Below are positions 44,147-56,576 of a stretch of 64,000 nt of DNA, piece after piece. A program made the translations under genes and the position numbers. Within the stretch, counting starts at the first letter, position 1. Every line of letters starts with the position of its first letter. The stretch is from Mesostigma viride (lineage: Eukaryota > Streptophyta > Mesostigmatophyceae > Mesostigmatales > Mesostigmataceae). The stretch is taken from positions 62,001 through 126,000 of the forward strand of contig RPFO01000587.1 of assembly GCA_009746045.1 (NCBI GenBank), read 5' to 3'. The notes under the pieces were generated by a model. That model saw nothing but the letters and a program-made list of their open reading frames with translations. It ran no database searches and had not been told where the DNA came from.

Positions 44147-47100
44147 ATGGGAATCAGCGGTTTTAACACATGGATGCTGGAGGAATTCACGGAAGCGTTC
44201 GTGCCCATGCAAGATGCATCGGTGTATGACCACGTCTATGTGGACATGGTGGGTTGGGGTGCAACCACGCTCCTTGGTTGTCTTAGGAATTGCCCTAGAT
44301 AATTTGCCATGAGGCATTTGCGCGTGCACCCCCAGATCTGCCTTTGCTTCCATGATAGCGGACAATGGTTTCATCCGCAGAGCCGCTGCATATCCGTCTC
44401 ACACTGGTGCCGGCTAATCTTATGCCTTGCTCTGGTTGCTGGTTTGTCTTGCAGAACACAGTGCTGCATGCTAGCATAAGAAGCTCCAAGACGGAACCCC
44501 AGTTCTACTTGAAGATCTTCAAGGAACTGGACCGATGCTTCAGTATCTGCACCCCCGCGGTAAGCCTAGCTGATGTCACACCCTATACCTTCTCTCGAGG
44601 TTAGCATAAAAGGCTCTTTCCGTGGCTGGGCTTAAAATGTTTGGCCCATGTTACAAACAAAGTTTTGTCACCATTTATTTTTGGACCACCAGCAGTACCG
44701 TTGTCGCGAACATTGGTGCGCTTGGTAGACCATGTGTATTAATTTGCTTGTGTTGTGCATGAACTTGTACTAGCTTAGCCTTCCTCTATCTCGGGCGAAG
44801 GACTTCCATGCTGCGGCAAGTGTCGGAAGGCTCGTCACCACTGCTTGAGTTGCCACTCCGTACACTGTGAGCCTGCACAAGCCATCGTGCCATCACCTTT
44901 GCAACTTGAATCATTCGTCGTTCTTCCTTCCACAATCTGCCATGATTATCTCAAATATGTTTCCAACCATCCTCCCACTGAATGTCAACGGGATACAGAA
45001 TGTCAACGTGATCACATTGACATGACCTTTTGACATGACTGACTAGCTAGACCTTTTCAGTGGTTTTCCATTTGCGGGTATTTCCTCGTAAATGGTGGGA
45101 GAGCGATCGCAGCAATGGTGCTCACCACTAGACACTCCCGGCCAGTTAGGCTCGAAACACACGCCCTGATCAAGCAAGCTGTTTCCGGCCCCACCGTCTA
45201 GGTCATCTAGTCGCTCTACACGTAAGCCAGCCATAATTTCAATGCACAAGGCTACACATTTCCATCACCATTCATATTCATCATCCTGAACGACTCGAAC
45301 ACGCGGACACGATAACGGCAGGCTCGAGCTACCATGGTCCGGATTCTCCCGATTTCTGGCCTGCGCTGGTTGTCTCCTTGACATTCTCAATCTGTCCTTG
45401 GCGGGCTGGTCATTGGTTGTCATAGTCTTGTATACTGTCGGTCATTCATCCTAACTGCCCTGCCTATCATCGATGCTTCTGCGAGAATATATTTTCCCTC
45501 CTTAGTTACGTTTGTCCCCCTATCTTATCTACATCCTTGGGCGCCACTGCCCCTCCCCCCCCCCCCCGGGCCCTTGACGGTGCACCCTCGGACTGTGCCC
45601 ACGGTCTGCAGAAACCTGCAATTATAACCCCCCCTGTCTGCATTGCGCCTCCTCCCCACCCTGGGCAGTATACTGTTATATGCTACCATGAATGCTCGTC
45701 GCCCACCCACTGTGGAACTCATCAGACCCTATTCAAAACCCCATTCCCAAACCTGCCTATACCCGCTGCGCCCCCCAACCCACCCCCTCAGCGCCAGAGA
45801 TCGCTCGTCCTGTGCATCTATTAAATTACGAACGACCACATTTAAGTACTGCTGCTACTTCCCATCCCACCTGGCCTGTGTACCGATGCATGCTGCAATC
45901 TTGTACTTGCATCAAGAAAAGGTCGTCTTCTGGGTGTGGTTCATTTTTTCTGACACTTAAACGCATGGACAGCCCCGCGTAAACCAGCTACTCAACCCTC
46001 ATCCCCGGCCCCTGTCGCTTCCCCCCATTCCCCCCCCCCTGCATGCTATCGTCTTTCTTCTGCACCAGAAATCAGTCGTCCTCTGCATGGACGGACCCGC
46101 CCCCCTGACCAAGATCATCACGCAGCGCAAGCGGCGCGCCAGCTCGCACGCGCGCGACGTGGGGCGGCAGCTCGACTCCCTCTCCTCCCTGGGCCTCACG
46201 CCGGGCACCCGCTTCATGTCCCATCTGGGCGACGCACTGGCCTACTACGCGTGCCAGCGGCTGGCCACGCGCAAGCAGTTCGCGGGCGTGCAGTTCGAGG
46301 TGTCGTCCGCCAACGGTGGGTGGGCAATTTCAGCTGGGGGCAGGCCGCTGCGGGGGGGGGGGGGGGGGGGGGGTATGTGGGTGCACGTGAGAGAAAGGGT
46401 GTCTTCTGCCAATGGTGGGTGTGCGATAGTGTTGCAAAGGTGTGCAGAAGACAGGGAGAGAGGAAGAAGGTCTCTTCTGAAAATGGTGTATGGGGGGGGG
46501 GGAGGTTTGTGGGGGGGGGGTGAGAAAGAAAGCGGGGGTGCGCAATGGAGAGAGTAGACCCCTTCTGAAGACCGCCAACCCCGACTATTTACCCCGACTA
46601 AATTCCTGGCGCGGCGCGTTTTGGGGAAAGTAATCGGACCACGACTAATCTACCCCGACTATTTTCGCGTTAGTCGGAAAATAGTCGGGGTGGATTAGTC
46701 GGGGTCCGACTAATTTCGTCGGGGTGCGCCTCTGGACCTGCTGGCGTCTGTACCGATTTGCGCACCAACTCTGCTGGTCTGAACTGAACTGAACTGAAAA
46801 ATACTCTAGTCATAGGTCAAATATATACGTCCAGTGGCGTCAGAGGCCACTTACGCGGTCTCAGAGTGCACATGCTACCTGCTGCCGTCCGACCCGTGTC
46901 CGTGTTTTCAGAAGGGGCGAAACGTGCCGTTTCGACCGGTGTACCCCGACAAAACCCCCGACTAATTTAGTCGGGGTAGTTTAGTCGGGGTAGGTTTTTT
47001 CAGAAGGGGTCTAGTGGGGGCGCGGTAGTCTGAACTATCAGTCTAGTCAAATATAGCCCACATCCGACCGTCCTAGGAGAGGGCGATCACAATAATAATA

Positions 47101-49270
47101 ATAGTAATAACAATAATAAATAATAATAATAATAACAATAATAGTAATAATAATAACAACGATACTGATAACAAGAACAGGAACAAAAATATTAATAATG
47201 CTTCTCCCCTGCCTTCGTGTCAAGTCTGCCCTCCTACCTGCCACCTCACTCGGCATCTGCTCTGCGTGTATGCCGCATCACTGTGCACGTGGGCCCTGTT
47301 CACTGCTGCCTACCGCAGTCCCGGGCGAGGGCGAGGTCAAGATCCTGCGCCGCATGCAGCGGGGAATCCACCACCCTGGCAGGGGCCAGGGGCCCCGCTG
47401 GCTCCCCACGGACACGCACGCCATCATCGGCAGCGACAGTGACTTGATGCTGCTGGCGCTGGCGTCTCCCGTCCGCGATGTTTACGTCATCACGGGGGGA
47501 GGTGGGCCCGTTATTGTGAACCCTTGTAGTGGCCTTTCCTTCCTTTCCTTCCTTTCCTTCCTTTCCTTCCTTTCCTTCCTTTCCTTCCTTTCCTTCCTTT
47601 CCTTCCTTTCCTTCCTTTCCTTCCTTTCCTTCCTTTCCTTCCTTTCCTTCCTTTCCTTCCTTTCCTTCCTTTCCTTCCTTTCCTTCCTTTCCTTCCTTTC
47701 CTTCCTTTCCTTCCTTTCCTTGAAAGCGGTCGTTCTTATTGTAGACAGCGACAGCCTGCGTCTGGCCCTGGCACCGCCCGTCACGACATCGTTGATGTGT
47801 AAAGTGATCCAAGGGGAGGTGCGTCTTTATGGTGACCTGCCATCCGTCCATAGTGACCAGCAAGAATTCTCCCCTGTCTGGGGGGACATTAAGCCTTTCT
47901 AGTAGTAGATATAGGCCAGCCATCCGCACTTGGGAGCATTTTCATCTCACGGCCGTGTGTCTTCCACACGCCCAATGGCCTTGTCTCCGTCTTCCCCACG
48001 GCACTGCTTTCGTCTTCCCTGCCCCCATTCCCCACACCGCATCTCTCTCCGCCCCCACCCCCTCCACCCCACCTGACCCCACCACCCCTACCCTCCATCC
48101 CACCCCTAACACCTTACACCCCTCCCCGCCCTACCCCTGCCACCCTACGCCACTGGCTCGACCCCAACCCATCAGGTAGCCCCGCCTCCATGCGCCGCCA
48201 CGCCCACCTAGCCTCCAGCGACGGCAAGCTGCTCTGTTTCTCCAGCGCCGCGCTGTCCTCCGTGCTGGCACGCGACGTGCTGGGTCAGCCCTGGCCCGCG
48301 ACCCGTGTCGGCCCTCGGCAGCGGCGCGGCGACCCGATGCCAGGAGACACGGCCAATGGCCCTGACGGTGGGGTGCCACAAGATGCCCTTTATGGAAATG
48401 GCCGCGAGAGAGCTGCGCCGCGTGACAAGAGCGATGCGACTGATCGTGCAGATGATGCCCTGATGGAATTAGAGGCTTCTCCCGGCGCGAGGGGACCGCG
48501 TGCTGCTAGCGCTACCCCTGCTACTAGGGCGGGTGCGGGCCGGGATGAGAGCATGGTGGGGGCATGGAGGGAAGGGGCCTCCAGGGGTGGCAGGGCTCCG
48601 GCCCACGCGGCTGCCCCCGCGCAAGTCCACCTCATCATGCACGACTTTATCGTGCTGTGCATCCTCTGCGGGGGCAACGACTACCTGCCCAAGGTGTGTG
48701 CGCATGCACTGAACGAAGTTAATGTCGTGTCTGTGCCATCTTACTGCGTGTGCAGTAGGGTGCGTGCATGTGATGTAGGCATCGATGATCACGTGCCCAA
48801 GGTGGGTGCTTTCCCCCTACCCCCCTCCCCCCTACCCCCCCCCCCTTTTCAGTTGCTTGGCCTCCATTAACTAAGACCATCACCCGCGCATGCAAGCTTG
48901 CGCCCTGTGGCCTGCTGCTGCTGCGGTTGCTTCCTTCTGCCCCAGGGCCTCACCTGCCGTCGCCAGCGCCCGCCGCCTTATTGGGCCTATTCCCCACGTC
49001 ATCCTCAGATGCACACCCACACACACTTGATGTACCCTTTGGGGCAGGGCTGGGGCGTGTATAGATGCATCACGCTTGTATAAGTAAGGAAGGAAGGAAG
49101 CAAGTAAGTAAGTATGTATGTAAGTAAAGTAAGTCAGGCAGGCAGGCAGGCAGGCAGGAAGGAAGGAAGGAAGGAAGGAAGGAAGGAAGGAAGGAAGGAA
49201 GGAAGGAAGGAAGGAAGGAAGGAAGGAAGGAAGGAAGGAAGGAAGGAAGGAAGGAAGGAAGGAAGGAAGC

Positions 49271-49303
<33 letters not shown>

Positions 49304-52300
49304 GGTACTTGCGTGTCATGCGCATGGGCATGCCACGGAGTACTGTGCTAATCTCATTCAAAAATAATTACACGAAAGTTACAAATATCGTATGCACCAT
49401 ACGTACGCTTGTATAGCAGTGGGGAATTAAGACAGCTTGTACACCGTGGCATACCTCCGCCATGCACACGCAAGTACTTCCTTGCCCCCAGAACCCTGCC
49501 CCTCCCACGACCCCACAAACTCTGAACCCCACTACCCCAACCCAGTAGCTTGAGAATCAATTTATTATTGTTTTCAACTTGGACCCGGGCAGGTACTCTT
49601 TGCCGTGTGCCAGTACTTAGTTTACCCCGTAACCCCACCCCGCCCCATGGACCTGGGCAGGTGCAAGGCCTCAGCATGTGCAAGGTGTGGCGCTGGTACG
49701 CCATGCTGCTGGCATCCCCCACGTTCCACGGCCAGACCATCATCACGGCCGACCGACACCTCAACGGCCCCCTCCTCGAGGCGCTGCTCATCACGGCCGC
49801 GTCTGGTGGAGTCCGTGATGGGGACCAGCAGGATGCCGACGACTACACTCCGCGCCGATCACCATCGCGCGGTAGACGCCGAATGAACGGCAGGCAGGGC
49901 CGCGGTAACCAGAATCGGTCTCGCAGCGCACCCCCTGCTACATCGCGCGGGCCCTCTCGCGAGGGTAAGGACAGCGCCAGCAACGGCGCTGAGTCGAGAA
50001 GCTGTGACGATGCCTCGGTGGACCGGGGGGATGGGGATGGGGGCAGGAAACGGGATCGGAACGAGGCCAACTTTGGTGGAGGGGTAGGGCAGGATGGGGA
50101 TGAGGATGGTGGCGGGGTAGGGCGGGATAGGGATGAGCCTGCGTCGGACCCCGGCGGCTACCTCCAGGGCCTGCTATGGAACTTGGAGATGTACCTGGAC
50201 GGCCAGTGCTGGGACTACGGGTGGCAGTACGCGGCCACCGAGGCGCCCTCGGTGGCACAGCTGCTGCGCTACTGCCGGGCGGGAAAGCGGGGAATGATGG
50301 CGGGGGAAAGGGAAATTGGACAGGTCGTGACGGGAGGAGGAGAGGAAGGAGGAAGGGGAGGGATAGTGGCCAGGGAAGGAGGGGTAGGAGCGGGGAAAGG
50401 GGGGGCAAGTGACGGGCGCCAGTATGTGCCGGTATCGGAGCTGAGGGCGCCGCGTTCGCTGGCATTACCGCTGGAGCCACACAAGTGCGCGCTTGCGTTG
50501 CTGCCGCGCGTGGGTGGGCGGGAGATCCTTCCCTCGGCGCTGCGGCATTTAATGGACAGTGACTCGGTGATTCGGGACGTGTTCGAGTTTGGCGTGTGCG
50601 AGACGGTGCGTGCGGCAGAATTATCATTACTTTTATCGTCAATTCGTCATGATTATTATCTATGGTATTGTTACTTCGATAATGACTTTTGCTATTGCTA
50701 TTACTGTTACTGTTACTCTTTCCATGACTATTACTGCTAGTACTGTTAGTACTAGCAATACTATCACCGTTACCATGACTGTTACATACTACTGCAGTAT
50801 GTATGAAATTTATATGTGTGCGCAGTTGCACAGGTGCCGTAGCGCTGGAACGACGGAATCCCTTCTTCTCGGGGTCACCTCTGCGAAGCCTTGGTGGCAA
50901 TTTGCATCGTAGTACATGCACAGACCATCGGGAAGAAAGTTTTCAGACAGGGTGGGCGTGACGGCAATGGTATTAGTTAGCAGGTAGAATGTGGGTCGGG
51001 CGCCGGCACCGGGAAATCGATGAGGGAGGGAGGGAGGGAGGGAGGGAGGGAGGGAGGGAGGGAGGGAGGGAGGGAGGGAGGGAGGGAGGGAGGGAGGAGG
51101 GAGGGAGGGAGGGAGGGAGGGAGGGAGGAGGGAGGGAGGGAGGGAGGGAGGGAGGGAGGGAGGGAGGGAGGGAGGGAGGGACGGAGGGAGGAAGGGAGGG
51201 TGGGCTTTTGTGAGGTTTTAGTTGATGTTAGATTGGAATCCAATGGGCCTTGCCCGCACATTGCGAACCAACCTTTGAATGCCAGCATGCTCGTGACATA
51301 GAAGACAATGTTACGCAGCCACGTGCGTAATTGATCAGACAAATGGCCCCTTGTTGCGTCCATTTTCTTTCACTTTGTGGCAAAGGCCATTCGCCATGTG
51401 GCATCAAGGTTCGCGCTTTCTTTCATGTCCTGCAGCTTTCTTTCATACGTTCGCGCAATTTCTCCTATTCCTATTCCTTTTCTATTCCTTTTCGTATTCG
51501 CCCATGTTCTCATTCCTATTCGTTCTTCCTCTTGTCTTCCCATGTGTGCATGCGGCGTTCCTCTCAACCACCAGTGGCTCTGATACTCCAGTGTGTGCGT
51601 GCGCGTCCTTCCTCCCCCCTACTGCCACTTGTGCGTGTGCCGTTTGCTTCCCACCCTGTCCAGTGCCAAGGGTTCAGCGGGCGCCTCTCGGTGCTCCACA
51701 AGGAGTACTCTGCCATTCGGCGCGAGCAGGAAGCGTGAGTGGTCCTGCCGCCGTGTCGCTGGTCATGCATGGGTGGAGACGTGACTGTTGTTGTGGCCGT
51801 GTCGCTGGTCATGCATGTGTGAAGACGTGACTGTTGTTGTGGCCGTGTCGCTGGTCATGCATGTGTGGTGATTTAAGTGTGCGGATCGCTGCTCGGTGCC
51901 CCCCACGCCCGTCCCATGTGCTTGTGGGCCCCAGTCCAACATCTCGCAACCCATGTTTTGCCACCCCAAGGCTTTCGTTACGGCACTGTTGCGCCACCCG
52001 CACTGTCCTGGGCTCATCACCCCTCACCCCTCTAGATAGATCTTCGTCAGCAACCCTCTACACCTTTCGTTGCTCTGTCAAGCACCCACATCACTGCCTC
52101 GGCTTGTCAACCCCCCCACACACTGCCTCAGCATATTCCCCCCCCCCCCCGAACCATGTCCTCGGCCCCTTCACCCAATTGTACCCTCTCAACCCCCAGC
52201 CTGTCGTCGCTGCTGCAGGAGGAGGCCGAGCTGGCCATGTGGCACGGGCAACCACAACCAACCGGCGGCGCTACGCCGTCAGCGTGGCCGCTGGCCTCTA

Positions 52301-54909
52301 CGGACCCGAGCGCGGCGGCGATGGATGCCCGAGAAGACGGCAGCAGCGACAGAGGATACGGCAGTGGCAGCGGGGCTAGTGACGGAGGGGACAGCCGAGG
52401 GGTGAAAGGCGGGGACAGGCAAGGTGCTGACCGTGGCGTTGGGCGCGTGGTTGATGGTGGCGCCAGACAAGGTGTTGACAGCTGGGATGGGGAAGGCAAC
52501 GGCCACCCTTTGTCGGCGTTGGCGACGCGCCGACGCGAACTCGGGAGACTCCGAGAGCGCGCCCGGCAGAAGCTGCGGGTGGAAGATTCAAAGCTGCTGG
52601 AGCACAAGGTGAGGCTCTGACAGCGGCTGCACCAGTACGCTGGGTGGCTTGGAAGGTAACGGGGTTTGGCTTGGAAGATAATGGGGGGTTATTGCAGCTG
52701 CTGGAGCACCCGGAGGGGCTATTCAAGCTGTTGATGCACAAGGTGGGGCTACTGGGGGAGGTTCTTACCGGGGGAGGTGGGGTTCTTACTGGGCGGCGCT
52801 CTGGTCCAGGGTCATCCTGTTGCAGCCTTGTAATCCCTGTACTCCCGCGCCTGTTGCCACCTCACCTTTGTGGGTGTCTTGTTCTGCTTTCTGCCGTATC
52901 TTGCCATGCTTTGTTATGTTTTGTTTGTTGTATTTCCTAATCCATCCAATGGTTCTATTTTCATCCTGGGCCTCACCATGCTTCTATTGCAACCTCGGCT
53001 GCCTCGCCACGGCCCCCCACGGCTCGTGCAGAAAGCGGCCCACTCCACCTACATCCCCTTTCCCCGCGAGCGCCTCGAGGCGGCCGTGGACGCGGTCCCC
53101 TTATCCGCATACGATGCGGAGGACGTAACGTGCACCCGCTTCAGCCGTCCGCTGCTCTTCCTACGGTCAAGGAAACCACGGCCGGAGGGTGACGGCCACG
53201 GCAGTAGCGGCTATGAACCATCGAAGCGCGCGGGCAACCACCCATCATTGCAAAATAGTGGCGCTAGGCCTCGCTGGGACAACTCTACCTCTGAAGGGGT
53301 GGGACTCCTCGGTTCTCCCAACGCCTCCATGCACACGAGCCGCGACAACTCAAGGTACAGCGACGGTGGCCCCATGGACGAGCAGACGCTCTTCACGCCG
53401 CCGCACGCACCCGGGCTGACGCCTCTGCGTCGCACTTCTGGCATCCGGCGCGTGGAACTCCCGGTGGAGGACGCGGCACTGCTGATGGCGGCCAGAACTG
53501 GGGATGGGAGCACAGGTGCCATCGTGACGACCAGCGATGCCACAGTGACCACCAAGGCCACGGTGACCGCCGAGGCCACGGTGACCGCCGAGGCCACAGT
53601 GACCGTCGAGGCCACAGTGACCTGCGATGGCTCCGGGGCCACCCATGCTACTGTGGCCGTGACCGCCACTGTGACGACGAGAGCTACAGTGACCATGAGA
53701 GGAATGGTGGCCGCCGATGCCACGCCTGGGTTGGCGGGCAAAGCGGATGAAGAGAATGGGACATCTCGTGCGGTTCCCGGCTCTGTGCAGGAAGGGGCGG
53801 ATACGTCGCCTTGTTGGGCCAAGGATCCTGCGGGGTCGAAAGCACCCGTGCGAAGGCGGGCCAAAGTGGCCAGGGGCGACGGGGGGGAGAAAGGAGTGGG
53901 GGCCAGTCCCGGGCCCGAGGGGGTGGCAAGTTACGGTCCCGACGTGCCTCTGTCGTCTGTCACCAAACGGCCGAGGGATATGAGGCGCCAGCGCGCACCG
54001 GGTACCGCAACAACCCCGACGCGTGTGAACGATGCCAGCGGGGAGATCGGCGGAGCAGGGGCGGACTTGCAAGCGGTGGAGGGTAGTGACGGTCGCGACC
54101 TGTCGCAGGCTTCTGCCGGCATCCGCGAGGGCGACGGCAACCCTGCGTGGTCGGAAGGGGTCAAATCGCCTGGCTCTGGGGGCAGCCAGCGCAGTGTGGG
54201 ACGCAGGGCAGCGGGAGGCAGTGGTGGTTTGGAGGGTGGTAGTGTGGATGAGATCGGTTTGAGGGGTGAGGATGTGTGGGCAGGGGAAGGGGAGGAGCCT
54301 GGGATGGATCTGGGTGGGCAAGTGCCGTTGCAATGGAGCTCGGGGCAGACGGGTCCATGGGGCCGGGGGAGCAAGGGGGGCAGGAGGAGGGCATCGGCCG
54401 GGGCGACGGGTGGACCGTTTGCTCGTGGCACGTCGAGCTTGTGTTCTGCTGGCAGTCACGTGCCTGTGGTGCAGCTATGGGGTGGCCTAGAGCCTGCCGC
54501 GCGCCGACGCGTGCCGGCCGTGAGGGCTTTCGCGCCACGATGTGAGGAGGTAGTGTACGTTGCATGTGGCGGGGAGGCGTGCACGCATGAGTCTCGGGAC
54601 GCCAGGCAATCGCACCTACTACCGATAGCATGTGTGCAGCTGGTCAGCCCCATGCATGTGAGTGGCATTAAGTCGGCCACACGCAGCAGCACAAGCACCA
54701 ACCCCCTGCGCCTGGGCAAGGCATGGCGCGCTCCTTCTAGGGACAGTTTCACGCATCACCGAAATTCTGAGTGGCCGCCTGTGAGGCTCTGGCGCAAGAA
54801 ACATGCCACGGCGCGGCCTCGCACGGTCATCGGTCATGGACAGCACGGCTACGGTTGGGCTGTGGGTGCCCAGCTCAGACCCCATACCTTGCATGCAGTA
54901 TTGATGTGA
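44147..54909 (+). CDS. XRN: XRN-family 5'-3' exoribonuclease with long insertions and extended C-terminus
   Basis: Exons 44147-44248, 44455-44559, 46069-46315, 47319-47501, 48176-48693, 49661-50605, 51664-51734, 52200-52608, 53032-54909 join in phase to 1485 residues. Catalytic elements of XRN nucleases are present: MGISGFNTWM start, VDMN (Asp), CMDGPAPLTKIITQRKRR, VPGEGEVKIL (two Glu), IIGSDSDLMLLAL (two Asp), ILCGGNDYLPK (Asp), then YLQGLLWNLEMYLDG, YGWQY, and LLPRVGGREILPSALRHLM. Low-complexity Gly/Asp/Arg/Ser-rich insertions interrupt exon 5 (~48340-48610) and exon 6 (~49810-50150, 50280-50410). The last exon encodes a 626-residue tail, poorly conserved, with an ATVTAEATVT-type tandem repeat at 53530-53710; it may be longer than the true CDS if an intron was missed there. 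It would degrade 5'-monophosphate RNA; nuclear or cytoplasmic location cannot be told. Confidence 0.9.
45236..45380 (+). repeat. Dispersed repeat, second copy (short form)
   Basis: AATTTCAATGCACAAGGCTAC...ATCATCCTGAACG and GGCTCGAGCTACCATGGTCC align with 30724-30780 and 30970-31015. Located in XRN intron 2. Confidence 0.8.
45788..46095. repeat. Echo of the XRN exon 3 acceptor
   Basis: True junction GCACCAG|AAATCAGTCGTCCTCTGCATG (46062-46089) and copy GCGCCAG|AGATCGCTCGTCCTGTGCATC (45791-45818). A weaker AAGAAAAGGTCGTCTTCTGGG lies near 45915. Confidence 0.8.
46298..46492. repeat. Echoes of the XRN exon 3 donor
   Basis: Original GTGTCGTCCGCCAACG|GTGGGTG (46300-46322); copies GTGTCTTCTGCCAATG|GTGGGTG (46400-46422) and TCTCTTCTGAAAATG|GTGTATG (46471-46491). 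Confidence 0.88.
46557..47011. mobile_element. 455-bp MITE with GACCCCTTCTGAA ends in XRN intron 3
   Basis: Termini GACCCCTTCTGAAGA...CCCCGACTA and their inverted complement, about 45 bp each, flanked by TA on both sides (46555-46556, 47012-47013). Subterminal and interior repeats of TAGTCGGGGT / ACCCCGACTA. TA target and short length fit a Tc1/mariner-type non-autonomous element, but the family is not certain. Confidence 0.8.
47084..47195. repeat. AATAAT-rich microsatellite
   Basis: AATAATAATAGTAATAACAA-type trinucleotide repeats in XRN intron 3. Confidence 0.9.
47430..47800. repeat. Diverged partial copy of XRN exon 4
   Basis: Exon GGCAGCGACAGTGACTTGAT...GGCGTCTCCCGTCCG encodes IIGSDSDLMLLALASPV. 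At 47740-47790 the intron has GACAGCGACAGCCTGCGTCT...GGCACCGCCCGTC, which reads LIVDSDSLRLALAPPV. The microsatellite 47531-47722 lies between them. Confidence 0.75.
47531..47722. repeat. 9-bp TTTCCTTCC microsatellite, ~21 copies
   Basis: Highly regular TTTCCTTCC array right after the XRN exon 4 donor. Confidence 0.97.
48676..48810. repeat. Echo of the XRN exon 5 donor
   Basis: CTACCTGCCCAAG|GTGTGTGC (48681-48701) and ATCACGTGCCCAAG|GTGGGTGC (48788-48809). Confidence 0.75.
49139..49302. repeat. GGCA / GGAA / AAGT tetranucleotide tracts
   Basis: Adjacent arrays of GGCA, then ~30 copies of GGAA, then AAGT, in the XRN intron before exon 6. Confidence 0.97.
49575..49685. repeat. Echo of the XRN exon 6 acceptor
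   Basis: True ATGGACCTGGGCAG|GTGCAAGG...AGCATGTGCAAG (49647 onward); copy TTGGACCCGGGCAG|GTACTCTT...GCCGTGTGCCAG (49579 onward), 68 bp upstream. Confidence 0.75.
51021..51200. repeat. GGGA tetranucleotide tract
   Basis: About 45 copies of GGGA on +, XRN intron 6. Confidence 0.97.
51755..51872. repeat. 47-bp tandem repeat, ~2.5 copies
   Basis: Unit GTGTCGCTGGTCATGCATGT...GACGTGACTGTTGTTGTGG immediately after the XRN exon 7 donor. Confidence 0.92.
52590..52752. repeat. Echoes of the XRN exon 8 donor
   Basis: Original AAGCTGCTGGAGCACAAG|GTGAGGCT (52591-52616); copies CAGCTGCTGGAGCACCCGGAG (52695-52715) and AAGCTGTTGATGCACAAG|GTGGGGCT (52725-52750). Confidence 0.88.
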
Positions 54910-55735
54910 ACGCCAGGTGTAGCTTATGCTGGGGGCAAGGTCGGTCCTCCCTGTGTGTTTTCGATCTTCATCTCCTGGTCGTGACGCATGATATGATGCA
55001 CAAAGCTGCCGAATCATGGATTAAATATTAGCGTGGTCATCTATATGTTGCTTCATCGATCTAGATTGGTGCTCTGTACCATTCCACACAAGGCCCCAGT
55101 GTTAACGTGGCGGTGCTACGCTAATATGTGTTGTGCATGCCGGATCGAGTCGGCAAGCAAGTAGTAAGACTAGTACTTGCGTGCCAAACACGAGAGCAGG
55201 TCATGCGTGGGGCACTATCTGTAAAAGATCTTTTTTAGGAAAAGAGTACTATCTGCAAATTGAGACAAATGGCGCAGGGAGCCTGACATGATCTGCGAAA
55301 TCGAGTCAGATTACACATGGATGCAGTTCAAGCTTTAGTTAGAGGGCCTTGAGGCCATAACTATTCATTCTATCCGCACGGATCGATAAGTGATCGATGA
55401 TTCATTAAATTTAATTTATTGATGTTCAAGATGAATGGAAAGCCACACAGCCTCACATATATATTAAACAATCGTTGTCTGTATCATGGGCCCCAGCCGG
55501 CGCGCCGGTCGTGCATGACAGCGAAGTGCACAATGGTCCGAGACCCTAAACAGCAAGGACAATTGAATCCCTACAAAATTATACAAAATGGGCTCTTTTT
55601 TGTGCTTACCGTATTTACTGCGTATTTGTTGCGTATTTACTAGTACTGCCGACCCTCACCGTATCGTATTAATTGACCCTACCCGTACCGGGATACACTA
55701 ATTGGGTGCATCCATCCATCCATCCGGAATCCATG
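54910..55735. other. XRN 3' flank, no gene seen
   Basis: TGTAA at 55220 is rather far from the stop. No coding region recognised. Confidence 0.5.
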
Positions 55736-56105
55736 CACCCACCCACCCACCCACCCACCCACCCACCCACCCACCGGCCACCCACCCACCCACCCACCCA
55801 CCCACCCACCCACCCTCCCACCCACCCACCCACCCACCCACCCACCCACCCACCCACCCACCCACCCACCCATCCATCCATCCATCCATCCATCCATCCA
55901 TCCATCCATCCATCCATCCATCCATCCATCCATCCATCCATCCATCCATCCATCCATCCATCCATCCATCCATCCATCCATCCATCCATCCATCCATCCA
56001 TCCATCCATCCATCCATCCATCCATCCATCCATCCATCCATCCATCCATCCATCCATCCATCCATCCATCCATCCATCCATCCATCCATCCATCCATCCA
56101 TCCAT
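55736..56105. repeat. CCCA then CCAT tetranucleotide satellite
   Basis: About 33 copies of CCCA grading into about 58 copies of CCAT. Short CCAT runs precede (55711) and follow (56271). Confidence 0.98.
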
Positions 56106-56204
56106 CATCGTTTTGATGAGTAGCGTAGACAGGCTTTTCTAGACTAGATATAGCTTAGAGTTAGGTTAGTTCGATTACGCGGCTTCCTCCACACCACCCA
56201 TCCA

Positions 56205-56270
56205 ACCTGGAATATGTGCTACATGATCTCCCAACGGAGACATGTTATAATTTAATTTAATTTTTTAATC
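56205..56270 (+). repeat. Hairpin-tail repeat copy
   Basis: ATGTGCTACATGATCTCCCA ACGGAGACATG then ATAATTTAATTT, nearly identical to the minus-strand end of the LINE at 11935-11880. Confidence 0.85.
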
Positions 56271-56289
56271 CATCCATCCATCCATGGGG

Positions 56290-56576
56290 GTCGCCTTCCC
56301 CACTCACGGGACAAGGCGGCTCCCCCACCAGTCCTGCTCACCTTCCCCTCCCCTGAGGATAAGCAGCGGTTCCTCTCTCGTCGCAACAGGTTGCACGACC
56401 TCACCTGGACGCTGGATGACGACCTGACCCCCGCTCAGCAACAGCAGCAACGCGACCTGTGGCCGGAATACCTCTGCCATAAGCAGGACCCCGGCCCAGA
56501 AGCCCAAGGTGTACTGGAGGGGCGGGGACCTGATGATCAACCACAAGATGTGGACGCCCCCAGCGGGCTAGAATAG
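56290..56576 (+). pseudogene. Retrotransposon ORF1-like remnant
   Basis: Frame with FLSRRNRLHDLTWTLDDDLT, PAQQQQQRDLWPEYL, ending in TAG. It shares the LDDxLTxxQQxxRxLWPxY pattern with 11523-11690. About 320 bp downstream is a + strand hairpin-tail 3' end, consistent with an internally deleted LINE. Confidence 0.5.

Noticed and set aside
55669-56142. MDGW / IHPS repeat proteins
   Set aside because: Frames over the CCAT/CCCA satellite, open on both strands by repetition.
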